From Bdellovibrionales bacterium (GTDB lineage Bacteria > Bdellovibrionota > Bdellovibrionia > Bdellovibrionales > Bdellovibrionaceae): 64,000 nucleotides of DNA. The position numbers and the translations under genes were made by a program. The stretch is taken from positions 372,001 through 436,000 of the forward strand of contig JADJOV010000002.1 of NCBI GenBank assembly GCA_016713585.1. The letters run 5' to 3'. This document shows, one piece after another, positions 57,715-64,000 of the stretch (the stretch's first letter is position 1; the number at the start of each line of letters is the position of its first letter). A model generated the notes under the pieces. That model saw nothing but the letters and a program-made list of their open reading frames with translations, had not been told where the DNA came from and did no database searches.

Positions 57715-59000
57715 TTCTGAAGCCTTTCACCAAAAATTCTTTGACCAAGGCGAACCAAAGTTGCCCCTTCTTCGATAGCTACTAGATAATCTTGAGAAGT
57801 TCCCATCGACAGCTCTTCAAGCGGATGGGCTGGTGTTCTGAGTTCATCCCTTAACATCCGCAAATTTCGAAAATACACACGCGCTTCTTCTGGGTTCTCA
57901 GTCGAAGGAGGCATCGTCATTAAGCCCGTTATTTTAAGCCCTGATAATTTCAGTAAATCAGCCCATTGTTCTCGAAGTTCACTGGCGACCCAACCATCTT
58001 TGGTTGCCTCTTGAGAGATATTGACCTCTATGAGAACCTTCTGAGTGATATTTTTCTCACCACATTTTTTCGCAAGATTCCTTGCGAGATCTAAGGAATC
58101 GACTGAGTGAATTAAATCAAACTGGCCAAGAATCGAATTCAACTTTTTCTTTTGCAAATGTCCAATCAAATGCCACTCAATATCCAACGATTTCAGCTCC
58201 AGTTTTTTTGCGATGGCCTCTTGAACATAATTCTCGGCAAAAATTCTTTGCCCGTGCCCATAAAGGCGATTAATCTTTTCAATCGGCTGAAGCTTCGACA
58301 CTGCTACAATTCTAACAGTCTTAGGATCCCGCCCACAGGCTTGACACTTAAGCACAATTTCTTTTTGAACTAGTTCAAGTTCATTTTTTTGCTTTCCTTC
58401 ATCTTTTTGCAGGCCCTCAATTTTTTCCATCTCTTCAAACATCTTTAACACAATTTCCATAGGCAACCCTACAACATTATCAAAAGAACCCCTGACCTCG
58501 CGCACGAATTTAGCCCCCTCGCCTTGGATTCCATATCCGCCAGCCTTGTCCATAGGGTCACCACTCATCACATACTTCAAAATTTCATCCTCAGATAAGC
58601 TCCGAAATGTCACCTGACTCGTTTCAAGATGAGACAATTCTCTCAGCTCTGGGAAGGAGACTAGGACAACGGCCGTTTTGACCTCATGGGTTCGGTTTGA
58701 TAAATAACGAAGCTTATTAGCAGCGTCCTCTGCGTCGAGAGGCTTCCCCGCAAGCTTGCCCTCAATAATGACCTCGGTGTCTGCAGCCAAGATCCAAAAA
58801 CCTCCCTCGACCTTAGTCTTCAAACTTGCTAGAGCCGCCCTCGCCTTACGTCTGGCAATATCTAAAATCTGCTCATCGAGTGTCAATGTTTCCTGTGGAA
58901 ATTCCGATATTTTAGATGGATAGGATTGAAAAGAAACTCCAGCCTTTTTCAGGATTTCTCGACGACGGGGAGACTCGGAAGCTAAGAACAGTTTCTGCAT
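57711..59000 (-). CDS. maf: Fusion of Maf nucleotide pyrophosphatase and YggS PLP-binding protein
   Basis: The protein has 429 residues in one frame. Residues 1-193 are Maf: LASESPRRREIL at 6-17, LAADTEVIIEGKLAGKP at 71-87 (catalytic Asp region) and GGYGIQGEGAKFV at 154-166. After a charged linker (194-212) comes the YggS/PLPBP domain: VAVSKLQP with PLP lysine K236, HGQRIFAENYVQEA, EWHLIGHLQKKK, GLMTMPP and SMGTSQDYLVAIEEGATLVRLG. Maf enzymes clean non-canonical nucleotides or inhibit septation, and YggS controls pyridoxal phosphate homeostasis. The two parts are usually separate genes. The stop overlaps the proC start. Confidence 0.92.
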   Translation of the reverse strand: MQKLFLASESPRRREILKKAGVSFQSYPSKISEFPQETLTLDEQILDIARRKARAALASLKTKVEGGFWILAADTEVIIEGKLAGKPLDAEDAANKLRYLSNRTHEVKTAVVLVSFPELRELSHLETSQVTFRSLSEDEILKYVMSGDPMDKAGGYGIQGEGAKFVREVRGSFDNVVGLPMEIVLKMFEEMEKIEGLQKDEGKQKNELELVQKEIVLKCQACGRDPKTVRIVAVSKLQPIEKINRLYGHGQRIFAENYVQEAIAKKLELKSLDIEWHLIGHLQKKKLNSILGQFDLIHSVDSLDLARNLAKKCGEKNITQKVLIEVNISQEATKDGWVASELREQWADLLKLSGLKITGLMTMPPSTENPEEARVYFRNLRMLRDELRTPAHPLEELSMGTSQDYLVAIEEGATLVRLGQRIFGERLQK

Positions 59001-59029
59001 AAGGTGCAGTTGATCATAAGAAGGGGATT

Positions 59030-59938
59030 ATGGGAAGTGCCGAAATCATGCTTGGCCTTGGAATGCTGCTCGCAGGAGTAGCGGTATATCTCTTTGTCTC
59101 TGCTTTGATTACAAACAATGCTGGGAAGCAGCAGTTGTCATGGGCTAACGACACAGAACCAAGACCTTCTAAAAATAGAATCATCAATGCCTCACGCCCC
59201 CTTGTCCACCAATTCACCCTGCAGCATGCTTTGAAAGTTAAAAATGAGGGTTACCGAAAACGGGTGAGAAAATATATTAATACCTCGGGCCTTTCTGCTG
59301 AGCTCAATGAGGATGAATTTATTGGGCTTCAAATCCTCTGGGGAATCATGTTCCCGCTTTTTATGATCGTGATGAACTTCGCCCTGGAAATTCATTTGAG
59401 CTATTTTGTCCTTCTCTGTTTAATTCCAGCAGGCTTCTATCTTCCGATCATGCATTCTGTCGCTATGAAAAATCAACGGGAGGTTAGTATTCGTGGTGAC
59501 TTGCCATTCTATATTGATTTATTGGCGCTATCTGTTGAAGCGGGCTTAGATTTCTTTGCTGCGATTCAAAAATTGGTGGACAAAGCGGCTGGCACAGACA
59601 GCGTTCTTGGCGAGGAGCTGGGAATTGTCCTCAAGGATGTGAAAATTGGTTCATCCAAGGCCCAAGCGCTCCGTGGCCTCAGTGAGCGAGTTGACATGTC
59701 TGAAATCACAAGCTTTGTCGCAGTGCTCATAGATGCAGATTCCTCGGGCTCTCCGATCTCTCAAGTTCTGAAAGATCAGTCCGAACAAATGCGACTTGAA
59801 AGATTCGTTAGAGCAGAAAAGGCAGGGGCAAAAGCTTCACAAGCCATGCTGATTCCTTTAATGCTTTTCATTGTTCCTGCGGTTTTCATTATGGTCTTCG
59901 GTCCCGTTGCTATTTCTTTTATGTACGGGGGAAAATAG
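59030..59938 (+). CDS. tadC: Tad/type II secretion F-family protein (TadC-like)
   Basis: The protein has 302 residues with AAGGGG before the start. A membrane helix lies at 5-28, a long cytoplasmic domain has helices at about 100-140, and the core GDLPFYIDLLALSVEAGLDFFAAIQKL matches the T2SF domain. Terminal helices lie at about 270-297 (MLIPLMLFIVPAVFIMVFGPV). TadC is an inner-membrane platform protein for Flp/Tad pili. Its usual partners tadA/cpaF and tadB are not next to it in the window. The neighbour upstream is on the other strand. Confidence 0.87.
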   Translation: MGSAEIMLGLGMLLAGVAVYLFVSALITNNAGKQQLSWANDTEPRPSKNRIINASRPLVHQFTLQHALKVKNEGYRKRVRKYINTSGLSAELNEDEFIGLQILWGIMFPLFMIVMNFALEIHLSYFVLLCLIPAGFYLPIMHSVAMKNQREVSIRGDLPFYIDLLALSVEAGLDFFAAIQKLVDKAAGTDSVLGEELGIVLKDVKIGSSKAQALRGLSERVDMSEITSFVAVLIDADSSGSPISQVLKDQSEQMRLERFVRAEKAGAKASQAMLIPLMLFIVPAVFIMVFGPVAISFMYGGK

Positions 59939-59940
59939 CT

Positions 59941-60288
59941 TTGAAAAAACTGATGAGCCAAACGAAAAATTCAATGCTCCTTGAGGACCTCAAAATCGCC
60001 TCAACTTTCTACTCGAGAGCAAAAGGTCTGTTGGGACGAAAAAGGCTTGAAGTCCAAGAGGGACTTTGGATACTCAGAACCAACGCGATTCACACGTTCT
60101 TTATGAATTTCCCCATAGATTGTATTTTTGTCGATCAAAATTTGAAAGTGGTCGGCCTTCGTGCGGATGTAAAACCGTGGCGCCTGACGATACCAGTTTG
60201 GAAGGCCTCCCACGTCATTGAGGTTTGTCAAGGAACTGTCCAACAACACAAAATTGAAATTGGAGATCAACTTCATGTGGTCGGCTAG
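59941..60288 (+). CDS. DUF192 family protein
   Basis: The protein has 115 residues with a TTG start at 59941 directly after tadC, or ATG at 59953. RAKGLLGRKRLEVQEGLWIL, HTFFMNFPIDCIFVDQNLKV and VIEVCQGTVQQHKIEIGDQ are DUF192 signatures. Members are small beta proteins of unknown role, often exported. A signal peptide is not evident here. It is cotranscribed with tadC and the FHA genes. The start of the FHA gene overlaps its 3' end. Confidence 0.85.
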   Translation: MKKLMSQTKNSMLLEDLKIASTFYSRAKGLLGRKRLEVQEGLWILRTNAIHTFFMNFPIDCIFVDQNLKVVGLRADVKPWRLTIPVWKASHVIEVCQGTVQQHKIEIGDQLHVVG

Positions 60289-61927
60289 AATTCTGAGTGG
60301 CACACAAACCGGACAAATTGTTCGTCTCAAAATGGGACGAAATGTTGTTGGTCGCAGTCAACAGTGTGATGTCGTCATTCAAAGCCACGGCGTTTCCAAA
60401 GAGCATTGTGAAATAAATGTCTATAGTGATAAAATTATGCTTGTGGACTTGAAGTCATCAAATGGAACATTTCTCAATGGAATTCGAATCCAAAATGCCA
60501 TTGCGAATAAGGGTGACAAGGTCGCCGTTCATGATGTGATACTTGACCTCTTACCCCAAGAAGCGCTTGAACGTTCGCCTCTGCCTCAGATCCAACAGCA
60601 GCAACCTCATTCTGTGCAGTCGCCGGTGCACGCTTCCTCACAGGCGATCCAACAAATGCAAGCTCCACAGATGCCCTATCAGGTACACCAACCACCAGAA
60701 ATGATGGGCAAATCCCCGGACATTCAGGCCCCACTCCATTCGCAAGAGAATTTGGTGACTGCATTGCTAGGTCAAGTGCAATCCTATATGGAGAGAGTGG
60801 CACTTCCTGGGGTCTACAAAATCGCCGAACTGACTGAGTTCAAACTGGTTCTCGGGGGATTTGTTGGGGTTTTTATTTTCTTTGTAACAGTTCTCTCGAT
60901 GTTTCCCATGATGCAAATTACAAAGGACAGCATTGTTGCAGAAAGCATGCGTCGAGCAAGTTCCCTGGCTCGTTCCGTTGCTCAGGTCAATCAACAGGCC
61001 TACTTGAACAAAAATTTCACAGGGATGAACACCCACTCTGCTGAATCTGAAGAAGGGGTGACTCAGGCCGTAATCATTGACCAGGCCGATGCCTCAATCG
61101 TGGCTCCAGCAAGCCGTCTTGGCCAGACCATGAAGCTCCCGTTTGCACTGAAAACAATTCGTGAAGGAAAAGCCATTGCTGAACTTATCGACTCAAATAC
61201 AATTGCGGCGAGTTACCCCATTGGCGTGTATGATCCTAACACCGGGGATCCACAAATTAGAGCGTACGCAATAGTTATCTATGACATTAGTTCAATGGCT
61301 TTTGATACCGGCCGAGCGATCAGCCTCTTTATGCAAACTCTGGTGATCGCGAGTGTCCTTGGACTTTTGGTTTTCTACTTTATGTATCATCTGGTCGAGT
61401 TTCCAATTCGAAACCTCAACAATCAACTAGATGAAGCCATGAAGAGTAAAACAGATGATATTCGCATACGTTTTGAGTTCCCAGTTTTGCAGCAATTGAT
61501 TACAAATATCAACAGCCTGCTCACCCGCTCCTGGGCCGCCGAAATGGCTGGAGGAAGCGGTCGACCAACCCAAAGTCAGGGATTTGAGCAAGAGGCAGAA
61601 AATCTCGTCCAACTTATGATGCTTCCCTGCGCAGCCCTGAACGTTAACGGCGACATTATTAGCTGCAACTCCAGATTCGAACAATTCGCTCGTCGGAGCA
61701 TAGCCCAACTGACTGGACAAAATTTGAGCACCATTGGCGACGCTGCTCTTCAGCAAAACATCGAGCATTTAATTCAGCAAGGCCGGGAAAATCCCTACGC
61801 TATTCACTCGGATCAACTCGAATTCAGTGGACAGTCCTGCAGAATTAACGCCCAAACATTCTTGACCTCTGGTAGTATTGACTATTTTTTGGTCGTGATC
61901 ACTCCTGATGAGGGCTCCCCTGAATGA
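60275..61927 (+). CDS. FHA domain membrane protein with extracytoplasmic sensor-like and PAS-like parts
   Basis: The start at 60275 (MWSARILSGTQTGQI), with GGAG upstream, is preferred to 60218 because it is where the FHA domain begins. Residues 15-85 are FHA (GRNVVGRSQQCDVVI, VSKEHCEI, LKSSNGTFLNG). A Gln/Pro-rich linker leads to a first membrane helix near 190-215 (VLGGFVGVFIFFVTVLSMF), an extracytoplasmic domain (about 220-350, with IIDQADASIVAPA) and a second helix near 355-380. The C-terminus has a PAS-like domain (PCAALNVNGDIISCNSRFEQF). FHA domains bind phosphothreonine, so it may link a kinase signal with the Tad apparatus. Confidence 0.82.
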   Translation: MWSARILSGTQTGQIVRLKMGRNVVGRSQQCDVVIQSHGVSKEHCEINVYSDKIMLVDLKSSNGTFLNGIRIQNAIANKGDKVAVHDVILDLLPQEALERSPLPQIQQQQPHSVQSPVHASSQAIQQMQAPQMPYQVHQPPEMMGKSPDIQAPLHSQENLVTALLGQVQSYMERVALPGVYKIAELTEFKLVLGGFVGVFIFFVTVLSMFPMMQITKDSIVAESMRRASSLARSVAQVNQQAYLNKNFTGMNTHSAESEEGVTQAVIIDQADASIVAPASRLGQTMKLPFALKTIREGKAIAELIDSNTIAASYPIGVYDPNTGDPQIRAYAIVIYDISSMAFDTGRAISLFMQTLVIASVLGLLVFYFMYHLVEFPIRNLNNQLDEAMKSKTDDIRIRFEFPVLQQLITNINSLLTRSWAAEMAGGSGRPTQSQGFEQEAENLVQLMMLPCAALNVNGDIISCNSRFEQFARRSIAQLTGQNLSTIGDAALQQNIEHLIQQGRENPYAIHSDQLEFSGQSCRINAQTFLTSGSIDYFLVVITPDEGSPE

Positions 61928-62976
61928 GTGCTGCTCAGCAGACAATATCTCTTATTAAATTCAAAGTTGAGGTTCTCAAAGGAGCCCATGCCGGACAAAC
62001 ATTTCCCTTCGATTCAGCAAAGAGCGCCTTTATCGGTCGAGGGCCAGAAAATGAAATTTGTTTGTCCAATGATCCAAGGATAAGTCGTCAACATGCTGAA
62101 ATTAAGCAGCTCAGTGGGCAGTTCTACATTGTCAATCTCAGCCACAAAAATTTTGTCCTTGTCGATGGCGAGCAAATCGACACAGAAATGCTAAGTCAAA
62201 ATTCAACTATTCAGATTGGTGAATCAGAGCTTAAATTTACCGCTGACTTTCCAAATCTTTCGCTTGATCTGAATCCTGGACAGAAACCTCCAGTGGCAAA
62301 TCCGGTCAGTCCAATTCTTAAGAACAATGCAGAGCAAAGGCCAGATTACAAACCCGCCCCTCAACAAGGGGGTCCCAGCCTGCCCCGCGCCCATAGTCGA
62401 AGTGCCGGAGGGGCTAGCCCCTCATCGAGACCGGCTGGCATGAGCTCCCGTACCAAATTCTATGGGATTCTTGCGGTCGTCGGTATCATTGGATATTTTG
62501 TGTTTTCCGGAGGTAAGAAAGAAACTAAACCAAATCGCCCCTTCAGAGGATCACCGGCAGTTGCTAGCAATATTCAACCTTCAATCGCCAATACCAAGAG
62601 AATGGACCAGAATCTTGCTAGACTTAATGATCCCACCTATCGGCGAGCCCAAGAAAACTACATTAAGGGTTTTCGTGAATTTCGCCAAGCCCACTACGCT
62701 CGAGCCAAAGACTACTTTCAGATTGTTCTAAGTTTAAATCCCAACCATGATCTGGCAAAAAGATACTATCAATTGTAGCTCGTCAAGTTCGACGAACTAG
62801 TTCAGGCCAATATCAATCAGGGATTAAAATACAGAGAACGAAGAAACTATAAACTTTGCCAGGCCAGCATGACGAATGTTCTTATTATGATTCAGAACAA
62901 CAAGTCGCATCCACAGTATGCCGAGGCCAATCAATATTTCCAAGAGTGCAGCAAGGCTGTAGAGGGTCGATACTGA
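61924..62976 (+). CDS. FHA domain membrane protein with in-frame TAG
   Basis: The first four bases overlap the previous gene. Residues 10-100 are FHA (GRGPENEICLSNDPRISRQHAEI, INLSHKN-like core). A proline-rich segment and a membrane helix (FYGILAVVGIIGYFVFS) follow, then a TPR-like part ending AKRYYQL. A TAG at 62776-62778 stops the frame, yet the same frame stays open for 65 more codons (LVKFDELVQANINQGLKYRE to KAVEGRY) and ends at 62974-62976, overlapping the ATG of the next gene. This suggests either a nonsense mutation or an assembly error. The complete protein would have about 350 residues. Confidence 0.75.
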
Positions 62977-64000
62977 TGACTCATCTTAAAATCACCCTTC
63001 AAGGTCAGATCGTCAAAGAAATTCCCCTCAACCCTGAACGTGAGTATTTAGCAGGTCGAGCCGAGAATTGTGACATCGTTCTTCAAGGTGATAAAGGAAT
63101 TTCTCGTGAACACTTCAAACTCGCTTTCGAGGGTGGCACCTGGCAATTAAAAATCCTTTCACGGTTTGGCGAGATGTATAGTGCAGGAAGAAAACTTCAG
63201 GATTCACCTCTTAGCCCACCAACTGCATTTCAATTAGCCCAATATAACTTCGAGATGACCAATGACTTGACTTCTTCCCCTCAAGAAAAAGGCAAGGGTT
63301 TTAACAATTTCGATGATAGAACCGTCGTCGGTGTTGCTCCTAGCGTACCTTATATTAGAGTATTGGATGCTCAGAATCAGACGAAATCGATTATTCGCCT
63401 TGAGGGAGGTGATTCATGGACTGCGGGTCGAGAATCTCAAGCCCAAATTCTAATCGACGATGCGCGAGTGAGCCGCAAACAGTTCGAAATTCGCCGCCAA
63501 GGAATGAATTTTTTTATCCTAGATCCAGGTAGTGTTAATGGAACTTTCGTCAACGGAAATGCACTATCACCTAAGAAAGAGACCCCACTTCATTCTGGGG
63601 ATGCAATCGCTGTTTTAGAAAACTATTTTTGTTTTGAACTTCATGATCCTGACTTTAAAAGACGCCTCGACCTTCTCAAAGAATTACCACCCCCAATGAT
63701 TTCAGGGACCGCCACGGGCGCCGCATCAGGTTCTTTGGGGCATGGAATTCAGGCTTTTTCGAATGCGCCTTCCGATGGCTTGGCTGATTCAACACCGCCT
63801 CCGACCCCGCATTTAGGCACCCCCCAGATGGGACATGAAATGGGCTCCTATTTGGGTTCTTTTCAATATGGCTCGACGGATCAACAGAACGGTCTGCCAC
63901 CAAAGTTAGGTCCCAAAAAATTCGACTTCAAAAAAAATCGGCCGAAAATTATTTTAGGCGCAGTCGCTTTGATTCTGCTCGTTTATCTTTTTGGATCTGA
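62976..64000 (+). CDS. Double FHA domain membrane protein (partial, runs off the window)
   Basis: The frame opens at 62976 and stays open to the end of the window, 341 codons so far. There are two FHA domains: residues 3-95 (GRAENCDIVLQGDKGISREHFKL) and 125-220 (GRESQAQILIDDARVSRKQFEI, DPGSVNGTFVNG). A linker rich in Gly, Ser and Pro follows, then Lys/Arg and a hydrophobic helix at the end (IILGAVALILLVYLF). It is the third FHA gene in a row, coupled to the preceding one by overlap of TGA and ATG. The C-terminal part beyond the membrane segment is unknown. Confidence 0.85.
   Translation, partial: MTHLKITLQGQIVKEIPLNPEREYLAGRAENCDIVLQGDKGISREHFKLAFEGGTWQLKILSRFGEMYSAGRKLQDSPLSPPTAFQLAQYNFEMTNDLTSSPQEKGKGFNNFDDRTVVGVAPSVPYIRVLDAQNQTKSIIRLEGGDSWTAGRESQAQILIDDARVSRKQFEIRRQGMNFFILDPGSVNGTFVNGNALSPKKETPLHSGDAIAVLENYFCFELHDPDFKRRLDLLKELPPPMISGTATGAASGSLGHGIQAFSNAPSDGLADSTPPPTPHLGTPQMGHEMGSYLGSFQYGSTDQQNGLPPKLGPKKFDFKKNRPKIILGAVALILLVYLFGS

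Noticed and set aside
60218..60274. Longer start for the first FHA protein
   Set aside because: The added residues overlap the DUF192 gene and have no FHA likeness; ATG at 60275 has a ribosome binding site and begins the domain.
1..64000. CRISPR arrays, tRNA or rRNA genes
   Set aside because: I found no regular short repeats with spacers and no cloverleaf or rRNA-like sequence by eye; a dedicated scan would be decisive.

Overview
The window reads as a chromosomal segment of a Gram-negative bacterium, most likely a member of the Bdellovibrionota. Support for this: a TIGR02147/DUF4423 regulator next to secreted proteins of unknown function; an exported protein with a GGDVINNGGG-type N-terminus; a PilZ protein with a GYF_2-like N-terminus; Tad-type secretion with several FHA proteins; many exported or outer-membrane proteins. 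The assignment is an inference from gene content, since no rRNA is present. I saw no tRNA, rRNA, CRISPR array or prophage.

Layout. 1-9.3 kb: accessory secreted proteins, including two tandem paralogues and a third protein that share an HExxH-like module, a TIGR02147 regulator and a lipoprotein. 9.4-13.6 kb: PilZ protein, beta-barrel protein, receiver protein, thioredoxin reductase, a short-chain dehydrogenase and a 2Fe-2S ferredoxin. 13.7-15.5 kb: two tandem decayed transposase-like copies. 15.5-23.3 kb: nitrogen assimilation (gltD, gltB, divergent amtB) around a perfect 18-bp hairpin. 23.3-27.4 kb: ftsE-ftsX-envC-like-ctpA, each overlapping the next. 27.5-31.2 kb: universal stress protein, exported CxxCH protein, CBS protein, membrane protein. 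31.3-36.7 kb: chemotaxis operon cheA-cheW-cheR/REC/REC/cheB-REC. 37-41.2 kb: a flavinylation and electron-transfer cluster (outer-membrane protein, membrane protein, FMN_bind protein, diheme lipoprotein, ApbE). 41.2-48.1 kb: Ddl, an exported lipase-like protein and a YejABE-type peptide importer without its ATPase. 48.2-59 kb: DksA-like protein, ValS, rhodanese, MFS exporter, outer-membrane protein, DivIVA, ProC and a Maf-YggS fusion. 59-64 kb: TadC, DUF192 and three FHA membrane proteins.

The most important technical observation is that about 15 genes, including housekeeping ones (gltB, ctpA, cheA, cheW, cheB, yejA, yejE), are broken by single-base indels, many of them in homopolymers. In each case the downstream frame continues the same protein family. 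I read this mainly as consensus error in the assembly, although true decay of some accessory genes cannot be excluded. Several genes were therefore reconstructed across frames and are described at full extent.

The best candidates for new biology are the ApbE/FMN_bind/diheme/outer-membrane operon, the apparent CheR-REC-REC-CheB fusion, the secreted HExxH-module family with a QESGH variant, and the TadC/FHA cluster.
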